Assembly (NCBI GenBank): GCA_033722375.1
Contig: JAWVZB010000048.1
Location: 1 to 24,264, forward strand
From: JAWVZB01 sp033722375
GTDB lineage: Bacteria; Actinomycetota; Nitriliruptoria; Nitriliruptorales; Nitriliruptoraceae
Reading direction: 5' to 3'
DNA length: 24,264 bases
Of this stretch, positions 1 through 7,593 are shown in pieces; position 1 is the first letter of the stretch, and each line of letters starts with the position of its first letter. Below the pieces are notes generated by a model. It made no database searches and was not told the origin of the DNA. It saw only the letters and a list, made by a program, of their open reading frames with translations. A program made the position numbers and the translations under genes.

Positions 1-129
1 CACGTCCGGGGTCGACTCGACCTCGGTGATGGTGACGAAGTTGAGGCGCGGGTCGCCGAACTCCTGCTCGAGGAGCGTGGCGATCACCGAGCGCAGCGTG
101 CCATCGGTGCGGGGGTTGCCTCGGGTCAT
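1..129 (-). CDS. rbfA: Ribosome-binding factor A, 3' part cut by window edge
   Basis: RbfA is a small KH-fold protein that binds the 30S subunit and helps mature the 5' end of 16S rRNA. Only the first 43 codons are visible, because the gene runs off the left edge. The visible peptide has the family's N-terminal helix followed by the signature EFGDPRLNFVTITEVESTPD, equivalent to the usual 'xDPRLxFVTVTxVExSPD'. The ATG at 129 is chosen because no start codon lies in frame just upstream, and an AGGA-containing stretch sits a few bases before it. The N-terminus is a little shorter than in many RbfA proteins. It is the last visible gene of the rimP-nusA-ylxR-infB-ylxP-rbfA operon, 40 nt after ylxP. 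Confidence 0.85.
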   Translation of the reverse strand, partial: MTRGNPRTDGTLRSVIATLLEQEFGDPRLNFVTITEVESTPDV

Positions 130-169
130 GGTCCTACTCGTCCTCTGTCGTCCCCCATGGTGCGGAGGG

Positions 170-529
170 TCACCAGCTCGTGCCACGGGGTGAGCCGTCC
201 GGCAGGTCGACCACGTCCGCGTCGAGCGACGTCGCCTCCGACACCGCCGAGGTCACGACCACCCGGGGATCCCGCTCGATGACCGCGATCACCCGGTCGA
301 GCACACGGTCCACACCGGTCGCACTCGAGGAGGCGACCGCGACACCGAGGGCGGCGCGCTGCCACAGGTCCTGGAACCCGACCTCGGAGACGCTGCACTC
401 GAGCTCGCGCTTGAGCGCCGCCTTGGCCTTGTTGAGGAGCGCCCGCTTGCCTTTCAGACTCGAGGCGCCCGGCAGGTGGAGCTCCACCCGCATCGCACCG
501 ACGTGTACGGTTCCGCGGTCGCTGGACAT
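170..529 (-). CDS. ylxP: DUF503 family protein (YlxP-like)
   Basis: This is a 119-residue protein of the DUF503/YlxP family, which is commonly encoded between infB and rbfA; B. subtilis ylxP holds the same place. Its biochemical role is not established. Position alone suggests a link to ribosome assembly or translation initiation. Recognisable family features are the N-terminal strand MRVELHLPGASSLKGKR (residues 13-29) and a central VSEVGFQDLWQRAALGVAV stretch, close to the usual 'VAEVGxQDLWQRAxLGVA'. A short extra N-terminus (about 12 residues) precedes the first conserved strand. The ATG at 529 lies 3 nt after the infB stop codon, so the genes are probably translationally coupled. The C-terminal 25 residues are acidic and look unstructured. 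Confidence 0.88.
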   Translation of the reverse strand: MSSDRGTVHVGAMRVELHLPGASSLKGKRALLNKAKAALKRELECSVSEVGFQDLWQRAALGVAVASSSATGVDRVLDRVIAVIERDPRVVVTSAVSEATSLDADVVDLPDGSPRGTSW

Positions 530-532
530 GCG

Positions 533-3283
533 TCAGACGCGCTCGATCTCGACGGTCTCGTAGACCTCGAAGACGTCGCCCTCCTTCACGTCCTGGAACT
601 TGGCGAGCCCGATACCGCACTCGTAGCCCTGTGACACCTCGCGGACATCGTCCTGGAAGCGCTTCAGCGACGCGATCTCGTCGTCGGCGACGACGACGCC
701 ATCGCGGATCACCCGGACGCTCGCGTCGCGGCGGACCTCGCCGTCGGTGACCATGCACCCGAACACGAAACCGACACGCGGGACCTTGAAGATCTCTCGC
801 ACCTCGGCCTCGCCGAGTACCTGTTCCTCGAACTCGGGTCCGAGCAGGCCCTTGACGGCACGCTCGATGTCCTCGATGGCTTCGTAGATGATCGAGTAGG
901 TGCGAACGTCCACGCCCGACGACTCGATCTCGTCCCTGGCGTTGGCGTCAGGACGGACGTTGAAGGCGACGACGATCGCGTCGGACGCCTCGGCGAGCCG
1001 GGCATCCGAGAGCGTGACCGCTCCGACCCCCTTGCTCACGACCTCGACCTGGACCTCCTCGAGCTCGAGCTTCGTGAGCGCGTCCTCGAGCGCCTCGGCG
1101 GAGCCGGACACGTCGGCCTTGATGATGACGTTGAGCGTGGCCTTCTCGCCAGCTTCGACCTCGGCGGTGAGGTCCTCGAGCGTCTTCGGGCGCGACTGCT
1201 CGGCCAGCTCGGCGCGGCGGTGACGTTCTTGGCGGCGCTCGGCGATGTCCCTGGCGATGCGGTCGTTCTCCACGACCCGGAACTCGTCCCCTGCCTCGGG
1301 GACCTCGTTCAGGCCGAGGATCTGGACCGGAGTCCCAGGGGGCGCCTCCTGCAGCTGGTTGCCGTCCTCGTCGAACATGGCACGGATGCGACCGTCGGCC
1401 TCTCCGGCGATCAGGATGTCGCCGCGGCTCAGGGTCCCGGCCTGGACCAGGACCGTCGCCACGGGACCACGTCCCTTGTCGAGGTGGGCCTCGATGACGC
1501 GACCACGCGGATCCTTGGTGGGGTTGGCCTGGAGCTCGAGCAGCTCGGCCTGGAGCGTGATGATCTCGAGCAGCTCGTCCAGCCCGTCCTTGGTCATGGC
1601 GGACACGCCCACGGTCGGCACCTCGCCGCCGTAGTCCTCGGGGATCACCTCGTACTCGGTGAGCTGACCCTTCACCTTGTCCGGGTTCGCGGTCTCGAGG
1701 TCCATCTTGTTGATCGCCACCACGATCGGAACCTCGGCCGCCTTGGCGTGGTTGATGGCTTCGACGGTCTGGGGCATGACCCCGTCGTCGGCCGCCACCA
1801 CGAGGATGGCGATGTCGGTGACCTGCGCCCCGCGGGCTCGCATGGCGGTGAACGCTTCGTGGCCCGGGGTGTCGATGAACGTGATCGGGCTGCCGTCGTG
1901 GCTGACCTGGTAGGCCCCGATGTGCTGGGTGATCCCACCGGCCTCGTCGGAGACGACGTCGGTCTCGCGGATGGCGTCGAGCAGCAACGTCTTGCCGTGG
2001 TCGACGTGACCGAGCACGGTCACGACCGGCGGACGCGGCTCGAGGTCCTCGGGCGCGTCCGGCTCCTCGACCCCGAACTCCACCTCCTCCTCGGAGAGGA
2101 AGTACACCTCGAAGCCGAGCTCGGCACCGAGGATCTCGACGGTGTCGTCGGGAAGCGACTGCTGAACGGTCGCCATCTCGCCCATCTCGAACAGCTTCTT
2201 GACGAGCGCCGCACCGGCGACTCCGAGCTCGTCGGCGAGCTCGGCCACCGTGACCCCCGACAGGATCTCGACGCGGTCGACGTCGATCTGCTCCTCGATC
2301 GGGACGTCGCGGCGACGCGGTTGCCGCTGGAGCTCGTGCTCTTCGGGCGTTCGGTGCTCGCGCCGCTTGCGGCGGGTCTTGCCAGAGGGAGCCTTGCCAC
2401 CGCCTCCGGGCGGGCCACCGGGCCCGCCCCCGGGCTGCCCGGGCTTGCCGCGACCCACCGGCTGGCGGTAGGGAGATCCGGACTGGCCGGTCCCCGGACG
2501 GCCCCCGCCGGACTTCTTGCCAGGCTGGCTGGGACGGGACGGTCGCTTCGGTGCCTTCTTGAGCGGCGGCGGGATGTGGCGCTTGCCGCTGCCCTCCTTG
2601 GGCAGGTTCATCTCGTGGCGTCGCCGGACCTCGGGGCCCTCGCCGGTGACGGTGGGAGGCGGCTCGGCCGCCTTCGGGCGGCTCGGCGACGGCGGACGGA
2701 GCGGGACCTGCCCCTTCTTGAGCGTGGGTGGCGGGGCGCCAGGCATCCGCCGCTTCGAGCCGTCGCCCTCGGCCTCACCCTCGGCCGTCTCCTCGGACTG
2801 TTCCTCGGTGGCTGCGGTCGCGGCCTCGTCAGCCGCGGCGGCCGGCGCCTCGACCTCGGCGGCAGCCGGTGCAGCCGGCTCGGGCTCGGTCTCTGGCTCA
2901 TCGGGCTCGGCAGCCGGTTCGGTGGGCTCAGCGGGCGCCTTCGCGGCCTCGGCGGCGGCAGCAGCAGCCTCTTCTTCCTCCTGCTGCTTGCGGAGGTGGG
3001 GCGGCAGGACCTTCTTGGCCTTCTTGCCCTCGGGGGCGGCCGTCTCCATCTGCTTGTAGCGCTCGAGCTCCTCGCGCTCCTTGCGCTTGCGCTCTTCCTC
3101 CTCGCGACGGCGCTCCTCCTCGGTCTTGCCGAGTGATTCGAGGAACTGCTTGCGCTCCCCCTGCGTCACCGACGACGAGTGGCTCTTGGCGTCGATGCCG
3201 AGGTCGGCCAGGCGACGGAGGACCTCTTTGTTCTCGAGGTTCGTCTCTCTGGCCAGCTCGTAGACGCGGACCTTGTTGCTCAC
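533..3283 (-). CDS. infB: Translation initiation factor IF-2
   Basis: IF-2 is the GTPase that brings initiator tRNA to the 30S subunit and promotes subunit joining. The start is the GTG at 3283 (916 residues): it has a strong AGAGGAG Shine-Dalgarno sequence 7 nt upstream, begins with the typical IF2_N sequence SNKVRVYELARE, and overlaps the ylxR stop by 4 nt (GTGA). Domains in order: IF2_N (about 1-50); a charged coiled or low-complexity stretch rich in E, K and R, then A/E/P (50-220); a basic Pro/Gly-rich linker including a poly-Gly run (220-320); a second IF2_N-like segment (about 330-385); the G domain with P-loop GHVDHGKT (425-432), DTPGHEAF, NKMD (525-528) and SAM; then beta-barrel domains and the C-terminal domain. 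The frame stays open upstream to 3553, but that part overlaps ylxR and is not coding. Confidence 0.97.
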   Translation of the reverse strand: MSNKVRVYELARETNLENKEVLRRLADLGIDAKSHSSSVTQGERKQFLESLGKTEEERRREEEERKRKEREELERYKQMETAAPEGKKAKKVLPPHLRKQQEEEEAAAAAAEAAKAPAEPTEPAAEPDEPETEPEPAAPAAAEVEAPAAAADEAATAATEEQSEETAEGEAEGDGSKRRMPGAPPPTLKKGQVPLRPPSPSRPKAAEPPPTVTGEGPEVRRRHEMNLPKEGSGKRHIPPPLKKAPKRPSRPSQPGKKSGGGRPGTGQSGSPYRQPVGRGKPGQPGGGPGGPPGGGGKAPSGKTRRKRREHRTPEEHELQRQPRRRDVPIEEQIDVDRVEILSGVTVAELADELGVAGAALVKKLFEMGEMATVQQSLPDDTVEILGAELGFEVYFLSEEEVEFGVEEPDAPEDLEPRPPVVTVLGHVDHGKTLLLDAIRETDVVSDEAGGITQHIGAYQVSHDGSPITFIDTPGHEAFTAMRARGAQVTDIAILVVAADDGVMPQTVEAINHAKAAEVPIVVAINKMDLETANPDKVKGQLTEYEVIPEDYGGEVPTVGVSAMTKDGLDELLEIITLQAELLELQANPTKDPRGRVIEAHLDKGRGPVATVLVQAGTLSRGDILIAGEADGRIRAMFDEDGNQLQEAPPGTPVQILGLNEVPEAGDEFRVVENDRIARDIAERRQERHRRAELAEQSRPKTLEDLTAEVEAGEKATLNVIIKADVSGSAEALEDALTKLELEEVQVEVVSKGVGAVTLSDARLAEASDAIVVAFNVRPDANARDEIESSGVDVRTYSIIYEAIEDIERAVKGLLGPEFEEQVLGEAEVREIFKVPRVGFVFGCMVTDGEVRRDASVRVIRDGVVVADDEIASLKRFQDDVREVSQGYECGIGLAKFQDVKEGDVFEVYETVEIERV

Positions 3284-3600
3284 GCGTTGCTCCTCTGGTG
3301 CTCGTCTGGTGTTGCGAGCGCAGCTTCCAGGCTCTCCATCACCGCGCACACCGCTTCGTTCGTGGCGCCCGGCAAGGCTCGTTCGAGGGGTTGGCCGCCA
3401 CGTTGCCTCAGGCGCTCGATGCAGGTCTCGTCGGGGCACACGTACGCACCCCGGCCGGCGGCTCGCTGTGCGGGGTCGGGGCGGACTCCGTCGTCCGTCC
3501 GACTGATCCGGAGCAGCGTGGTCTTGTCCCGCCGGCGTTGGCAGACGATGCACGTGCGGATGGGCACGCGGCCGGCTGCGGGGTCAAGGGTACTCGTCAT
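3280..3600 (-). CDS. ylxR: YlxR (DUF448) family RNA-binding protein
   Basis: This is a 106-residue basic protein of the YlxR/DUF448 family, almost always found between nusA and infB. Members bind RNA; in several bacteria the protein (also called RnpM) has been reported to modulate RNase P. Seen here are RTCIVCQRRRDKTTLLRISR near the N-terminus (the family's 'R.CI.C....K..LLR'), the central GRGAYVCPDETCIERL, and four cysteines in CxxC-like spacing. The ATG at 3600 is preferred: the conserved region begins 13 residues later. A GTG at 3633 in the same frame would add 11 unconserved residues. Only a weak AGGTC ribosome-binding sequence precedes 3600. The stop overlaps the infB GTG. The 69-nt gap to nusA shows no clear terminator. 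Confidence 0.88.
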   Translation of the reverse strand: MTSTLDPAAGRVPIRTCIVCQRRRDKTTLLRISRTDDGVRPDPAQRAAGRGAYVCPDETCIERLRQRGGQPLERALPGATNEAVCAVMESLEAALATPDEHQRSNA

Positions 3601-3669
3601 CGCTGTTTCTGACCTACGGATGGGTGGGGGCACGGCGGGAAGCAGGGTGTGGCCCTGGGTGGGCGCCGA

Positions 3670-4821
3670 TCAGGCGCCGGCGTCGGCAGCCTCGTCGCTG
3701 TCCTCGGATTCCTCGAGGGCGTCTCGGCGCGCTGCCTCCGCCTCGGCGTAGGCGGCCTCGATGGCCTTCTCGCCCTCTTCGGACAGGGGGTTGCCGAACT
3801 CGTCGATGAGCCCCTTCTCGAAGGCCTCCTGGAAGGCCTTCTGCTCCTCTTCGAACTGCGTCTCGGACTTGATGTCGATGCGCCAACCGGTGAGTCGGGC
3901 GGCCAGCCGGGCGTTCTGACCCTCGCGGCCGATGGCGAGCGACAGCTGGTAGTCGGGTACGACGACCATCGCCGTGGCATCGTCGGGATACAGGTAGACG
4001 TCGGTGACCTTCGCGGGCGACAGTGCGTTGGCGACGAGCTCCTCGGGCTCCTCGGACCAGCGGATGATGTCGATGCGCTCCGCTTCCTCGTTGTGGAGCT
4101 CACGCTGGACGGCCTTGGCGCGCTCCCCACCAGGCCCGACGCAGGCGCCCACGGGATCGACGTCGGCGTCGTTGCTCATGACGGCGACCTTGGTGCGGTG
4201 TCCGGCCTCTCGGGCGATGGCCTTGATCTCGACGATCCCCTCCTCGATCTCGGGAACCTCGAGCGCGAACAGCGCTGCCACGAGACCGGGGTGGGTGCGC
4301 GAGGCGACGATCTGGGCCCCCCGCTGCTGACGGCGAACCTCGATGACGAGCGCCCGGGTGTGCTGGCCGTGGTCGAGCCGCTCGTTGGGAACCTGCTCGC
4401 CGTACGGCAGCAGCGCCTCGGTGCGGCCGACCTCGATCAGCGTGACGTTGCCTTGCTGGCTGACGCTGCCCGAGACGACGTCGCCCTCGCGGCCGACGTA
4501 CTCGCCGTAGGTCGCTTCCCGCTCGGCCTCGCGGAGCCGCTGCATGAGGACCTGCTTGGCGGTCTGGGCGACGATCCGACCGAAGTCCTTCGGCTCGTCC
4601 TGCCACTCGGAGATCACGTTGCCGTCGTCGTCGAGCTCCTGGGCGTACACCGTCACCTCACCGGTCATCCGGTCGAGGTGCACACGGGCTTCGTCGGCGG
4701 TCGACTGGCCAGAACGCTTGTAGGCTGAGGCGAGCGCCTGCTCGAACGCCTCGACCACGGTGTGGAAGTCGAGGCCCTTCTCGCGCTCGATCGCGCGCAG
4801 CGCATCGATGTCGATCTTCAT
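3670..4821 (-). CDS. nusA: Transcription termination/antitermination factor NusA
   Basis: NusA binds RNA polymerase and nascent RNA and modulates pausing, termination and rRNA antitermination. The protein is 383 residues, a usual length for forms without the C-terminal AR repeats. Domains in order: the RNA polymerase-binding N-terminal domain (1 to about 125, starting MKIDIDALRAIEREKGL); an S1 domain (about 130-200, with VSGSVSQQGNVTLIEVGRTE); KH1 with VGACVGPGGERAKAVQRELH; KH2 with LSLAIGREGQNARLAARLTG; and an acidic, alanine-rich tail of about 60 residues. The ATG at 4821 has a strong GAGGAGG ribosome-binding sequence. The gene starts 13 nt after the rimP stop. Longer versions of this frame run back into rimP and are rejected. 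Confidence 0.97.
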   Translation of the reverse strand: MKIDIDALRAIEREKGLDFHTVVEAFEQALASAYKRSGQSTADEARVHLDRMTGEVTVYAQELDDDGNVISEWQDEPKDFGRIVAQTAKQVLMQRLREAEREATYGEYVGREGDVVSGSVSQQGNVTLIEVGRTEALLPYGEQVPNERLDHGQHTRALVIEVRRQQRGAQIVASRTHPGLVAALFALEVPEIEEGIVEIKAIAREAGHRTKVAVMSNDADVDPVGACVGPGGERAKAVQRELHNEEAERIDIIRWSEEPEELVANALSPAKVTDVYLYPDDATAMVVVPDYQLSLAIGREGQNARLAARLTGWRIDIKSETQFEEEQKAFQEAFEKGLIDEFGNPLSEEGEKAIEAAYAEAEAARRDALEESEDSDEAADAGA

Positions 4822-4834
4822 CGCATCCTCCTCA

Positions 4835-5311
4835 TCACCACGGGAGCACCACCTTCCCGTGGTCGACGTCGGCGAACGCGATCTCGCGCTCATCGCCGTC
4901 GACCTCGAGCACCACGGCGTCGTCGGTGACGACCTGGAGCGTTCCCGTGACCTCGCCCTTCTCGCCGCGATCGATCGCCGCACGGTTCCGCACGACGCGG
5001 ACGGGGCGTCCGACGTTGCGACGGAAGCTCTTGGGGTCGCGCAGCGGCCGATCCACGCCGGGCGAGGTGACCTCGAGGGTGTAGGCCCCGTCGATCAGGT
5101 CCTCACGGTCGAGCGCTTCGCCGAGCTCCTGGGAGATCGCAGCGATGCGCTCCACGTCGAGCCCGTCGTCGCGGTCGGCCACGATGCGGACCACACGGCT
5201 GCCGTGCGCACCCCGGACCTCGACCTCTTCGAGGTCCACGTTGGCACGCTCTGCGACGACGGCCGCCAGGCCGGTGACCGCGTCACGGAGCTCGTCGACG
5301 TCCGTGCCCAT
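4835..5311 (-). CDS. rimP: Ribosome maturation factor RimP
   Basis: RimP is a cytoplasmic factor for 30S subunit maturation. The 158-residue product has the family's two-domain layout. The N-terminal domain ends with the diagnostic stretch YTLEVTSPGVDRPLRDPKSF, and the C-terminal SH3-like barrel follows, including VRVVRNRAAIDRGEKGEVTGTL. The ATG at 5311 has a strong GAGGAGGT Shine-Dalgarno sequence. It is the first gene of the nusA-infB operon, as in most bacteria. The untranslated region before it carries a 10-bp hairpin and a candidate promoter, described separately. Confidence 0.95.
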   Translation of the reverse strand: MGTDVDELRDAVTGLAAVVAERANVDLEEVEVRGAHGSRVVRIVADRDDGLDVERIAAISQELGEALDREDLIDGAYTLEVTSPGVDRPLRDPKSFRRNVGRPVRVVRNRAAIDRGEKGEVTGTLQVVTDDAVVLEVDGDEREIAFADVDHGKVVLPW

Positions 5312-5350
5312 CGGCCACCTCCTCGTGTCGTATCCGCGGTCTCACCAAAT

Positions 5351-5375
5351 CGGCCGGCCCGTCGCGGGCCGGCCG
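5351..5375 (-). promoter_or_regulatory. Perfect 10-bp GC hairpin in the rimP-nusA leader
   Basis: A perfect inverted repeat has arms at 5351-5360 and 5366-5375 and a 5-nt loop. It lies 40 nt upstream of the rimP ATG and about 180 nt downstream of the response regulator stop. Read leftwards, the stem is followed by ATTTGG, which is only weakly U-rich, so it is not a textbook intrinsic terminator. It could end transcription from the upstream gene or act as an attenuator for the nusA operon. A GGGCCGG segment earlier in the putative leader (complement of 5420-5426) could pair with an arm of this hairpin. The structure is seen directly; its function is inference. Confidence 0.55.
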
Positions 5376-5472
5376 TCGCGTGGACGTGCTCGGTTTCAGA
5401 GGGTCGGGGTCTGGCAGTACCGGCCCTCAACGCAAGGAAGCGGGCGCCAGGCCCACTCCCACGTCGCAAGCC

Positions 5473-5501
5473 ACTGTACCAAGGGGTGGATACTCCTGCC
5501 A
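5473..5501 (-). promoter_or_regulatory. Candidate promoter for the rimP-nusA-infB operon
   Basis: On the minus strand the sequence has a TACAGT -10-like hexamer (5478 to 5473) and a poor -35-like TGGCAG (5501 to 5496), separated by 17 nt. Transcription would begin near 5466 and give a leader of about 155 nt containing the 5351-5375 hairpin. The match to the actinobacterial TAnnnT -10 pattern is good and the -35 match is weak. This is a tentative call. Confidence 0.3.
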
Positions 5502-5552
5502 TGCCCGCCGACGAGCATCGAACCTCCCCACGGCGAGCCCCAGCAGCGCCGA

Positions 5553-6023
5553 TCAGCTGGCGAGGTGGCCGTTGTTCATCCACGTGGGTACGACGTCCTC
5601 GCCGGCGAGCACCCGGCGGAAGAGCGCCAGGTCCGCGGCGAGGAGCTTCAGCAGGTCGCTCGCCTCGGACTTCTGGTGGTAGGCGAACGCACCAAGATCG
5701 AGGAGCCGTCGCCGGTCGGCATCGGTGCTGGGCGCCGCGGAGAACACCACCACCATCGTCTTCGGTGCGACCTTGAGGATGTGCGGCAGGGCTTCCTCAC
5801 CGGGGGTGTGCATCATGAGGTCGAGCAGCACCACGTCCGGTTGTAGCTCCTCGACGACGTCGGCGGCCTCGGCCCCGTCGGCTGCCTCGCCCACGAGTTC
5901 CCACCCGTCGCGACGGTCGAGCAGCCGACGCACGAGGAACCGGACGTCGGGCTCGTCGTCCACGACGACGACCGTCACGGCTCCGTTGGAAGCCTCCCGC
6001 TCTGGTGCCCTGGGCTCACTCAT
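5553..6023 (-). CDS. Single-domain response regulator (receiver only)
   Basis: The 156-residue protein is a stand-alone CheY-like receiver with no DNA-binding or enzymatic output domain. The active-site residues are all present: acidic pair D22/D23 in VVVVDDEPDVR, phospho-acceptor D68 in VVLLDLMMH, S95 in VVVFSAAP (the conserved Ser/Thr site), and K118 in AFAYHQKSE. After the receiver, about 35 residues form a mostly helical tail (ASDLLKLLAADLALFRRVL) ending PTWMNNGHLAS. The ATG at 6023 is used; it lacks a clear ribosome-binding site, and a GTG 9 nt upstream (6032) is a possible alternative. No histidine kinase lies in the window, so its partner is unknown. It sits alone between ispG and the rimP operon, with gaps of 133 and 241 nt on either side. 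Confidence 0.88.
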   Translation of the reverse strand: MSEPRAPEREASNGAVTVVVVDDEPDVRFLVRRLLDRRDGWELVGEAADGAEAADVVEELQPDVVLLDLMMHTPGEEALPHILKVAPKTMVVVFSAAPSTDADRRRLLDLGAFAYHQKSEASDLLKLLAADLALFRRVLAGEDVVPTWMNNGHLAS

Positions 6024-6079
6024 CGTGACCACTGCTCTTCTCTCGACCCCGACACCGGTACCACCGCACGATGCCCGGA

Positions 6080-6096
6080 GCCGGTCCCGCACCGGC
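6080..6096 (-). repeat. Small inverted repeat upstream of the response regulator
   Basis: A perfect 6-bp stem (6080-6085 with 6091-6096) with a 5-nt loop lies in the 133-nt gap between ispG and the response regulator. It would be in the regulator's 5' untranslated region if the promoter at 6130-6160 is real. No function can be assigned. Confidence 0.3.
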
Positions 6097-6129
6097 AGCC
6101 GGTCGGCCCAGCCGCTCGATGAGAGGCGG

Positions 6130-6160
6130 ATGGTACCCGCTGTTGGCCCGCCCGTGTCAG
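6130..6160 (-). promoter_or_regulatory. Candidate promoter for the response regulator gene
   Basis: The minus strand shows CTGACA (6160 to 6155, five of six matches to TTGACA) overlapping the ispG stop codon, and TACCAT (6135 to 6130), with a rather long 19-nt spacer. It would give an untranslated leader of about 100 nt. Tentative. Confidence 0.3.
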
Positions 6161-7323
6161 CTCGCCGAGACGGTGGGCGCGCCGGATCCGCGCTCGGCAC
6201 GGATCTCGTCGGCCAGCTCCGTGGCGAAGTGCACCAGCGTCTCGACGATGTCCTCCTCGCGGACGGTCGCGATGCGCTCGCCCTTCTTGATGATCTCGCC
6301 CTTGCCGTTGCCCGCGGCGACGCCGATGTCCGCCTCGCGCGCCTCGCCGGGCCCGTTGACGATGCAGCCCATCACGGCGACCCGCATCGGGACGTCGATC
6401 TTGCCGTCGAGCCCCTTCTGGACGTCCTCGGCGAGCTTCCACACGTCGACCTGGGCACGCCCGCAGGACGGACACGAGACGACGTCGAGACCACGCTCGC
6501 GGAGGTGGAGCGATTCGAGGATCTGGATGCCGACCTTGACTTCCTCGATCGGGTCGGCCGAAAGCGAGACGCGGATGGTGTCGCCGATGCCCTCCGCGAG
6601 GAGCGTCCCGATCCCGATCGCGGACTTGACCGAGCCGGAGAACTTGGGGCCCGCCTCGGTGACGCCGAGGTGGAGGGGGTAGTCGCACCGTTCGGCGAGG
6701 AGCCGGTAGGCCTGGATCATCACCCACGGGTCGGAGTGCTTGACCGAGATCTTGGTGTTGTAGAAGTCGACGTCCTCGAGCAGCCGCACCTCGCGGAGGG
6801 CCGATTCGACCATCGCCTCGGGGGTGGGACCACCGAACTCCTCGAGGATGTCGTCCTCGAGCGAGCCCCCGTTCACGCCGATGCGGATCGCGACGCCGGC
6901 GTCGTTGGCCATGTCTCCGATGAGCTTGACCTTGTCGTGCTTCTTGATGTTGCCCGGGTTGATCCGGACCCCCGCGCAACCCGCCTCGATCGCGGCCACC
7001 GCGTACTTCCACTGGAAGTGGATGTCGGCGATCACCGGGATCTGGGAGTGCTCCGCGATCTGGTCGAGCACCTCTGCGTCCTCGCGACGCGGAACCGCCA
7101 CGCGCACCAGATCCGCCCCGGCCGCCTGGACCATCGCGATGGCCTGGAGGGTGGTGTCGACCTCGTGGGTCGGCGTGACGGTCATGGTCTGGACGCTGAC
7201 CGGCGCCCCGCCACCGACGGGTACCGGACCGACGTGGATGCGCCGGCTCTCACGGCGCGTCGGGCCGGCCGAGTCCGGGGTGGCCTCGGGGTTGGCGTTC
7301 AGGATGGGGAGCGACTGGGTCAC
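6157..7323 (-). CDS. ispG: 4-hydroxy-3-methylbut-2-en-1-yl diphosphate synthase (IspG/GcpE)
   Basis: IspG is the [4Fe-4S] enzyme that converts methylerythritol cyclodiphosphate to HMBPP in the MEP isoprenoid pathway. At 388 residues it is the short bacterial form without the plant insert domain. The N-terminal TIM barrel includes VQTMTVTPTHEVDTTLQ and the substrate-binding stretch RINPGNIKKHDK. The C-terminal cluster domain has CPSCGR (C284, C287), C320 in MGCIVNGPGE, and the catalytic E327 of that motif. The only reasonable start is the GTG at 7323; no good ribosome-binding site precedes it. With dxr two genes upstream, two MEP enzymes are close together, matching the dxr-rseP-ispG order of other actinobacteria. 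Confidence 0.96.
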   Translation of the reverse strand: MTQSLPILNANPEATPDSAGPTRRESRRIHVGPVPVGGGAPVSVQTMTVTPTHEVDTTLQAIAMVQAAGADLVRVAVPRREDAEVLDQIAEHSQIPVIADIHFQWKYAVAAIEAGCAGVRINPGNIKKHDKVKLIGDMANDAGVAIRIGVNGGSLEDDILEEFGGPTPEAMVESALREVRLLEDVDFYNTKISVKHSDPWVMIQAYRLLAERCDYPLHLGVTEAGPKFSGSVKSAIGIGTLLAEGIGDTIRVSLSADPIEEVKVGIQILESLHLRERGLDVVSCPSCGRAQVDVWKLAEDVQKGLDGKIDVPMRVAVMGCIVNGPGEAREADIGVAAGNGKGEIIKKGERIATVREEDIVETLVHFATELADEIRAERGSGAPTVSAS

Positions 7324-7410
7324 GTTCGAGAACCGTCGTCGGGGAGGTCGACGGGACGACGCGGAGGGTATCGGCGCAGCGTTCTCGGCCTCGGCCAGCC
7401 GTCCTCACGC

Positions 7411-7439
7411 AGCAGGGCGCCTGGCGGGGCGGGCCCGCC
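7411..7439. repeat. 29-bp direct repeat, copy 1
   Basis: Identical over 29 bp to 7583-7611. It begins AGCAGGGCGCC and ends with the perfect palindrome GGCGGGCCCGCC (7428-7439). Homology extends a little further left: TCACGC precedes both copies, with a 2-nt indel. Confidence 0.9.
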
Positions 7440-7523
7440 CGAGCGCGGAGTCGGTGGGTCCGACGCGTAGCCGCCCGTCGCGAGCGGGTCCCAGCGGGAT
7501 GCATGACGAGGCGGGCGAGGAGG

Positions 7524-7540
7524 GCATAGCAGCGCTATGC
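7524..7540. repeat. Palindrome with 7-bp arms and AGC centre
   Basis: GCATAGC AGC GCTATGC is a perfect inverted repeat with a 3-nt centre. A similar palindrome with the same AGC centre occurs at 11534-11550, in the gap after cdsA. Confidence 0.85.
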
Positions 7541-7561
7541 ACGACGAGACCAACGAAGGCT

Positions 7562-7593
7562 GGCGCCCGCTGGGTCACGCACAGCAGGGCGCC
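7562..7593. repeat. Hairpin, 11 bp with one bulge
   Basis: Left arm 7562-7572 pairs with right arm 7582-7593, with a single bulged A at 7586 and a 9-nt loop. The right arm is the start of the second 29-bp repeat copy. It lies about 25 nt downstream of the rseP stop and could also serve as its terminator, although no T-run follows on either strand. Confidence 0.7.

Noticed and set aside
1220..3136. Plus-strand open frame of 638 codons opposite infB
   Set aside because: Antisense shadow of infB, leucine/glycine/arginine-rich, no ribosome-binding site or known motif. The same applies to 3649-4728, 12496-13965, 13466-15664, 15577-17331, 18559-21138, 20283-21734 and 21752-23299.
3284..3553. N-terminal extension of IF-2 to 3553
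   Set aside because: It overlaps almost the whole ylxR gene. The GTG at 3283 has a strong Shine-Dalgarno sequence and begins exactly at the conserved IF2_N domain.
7320..7553. Minus-strand 77-codon frame in the rseP-ispG gap
   Set aside because: Proline/arginine-rich translation of repeat DNA, no family resemblance and no ribosome-binding site.
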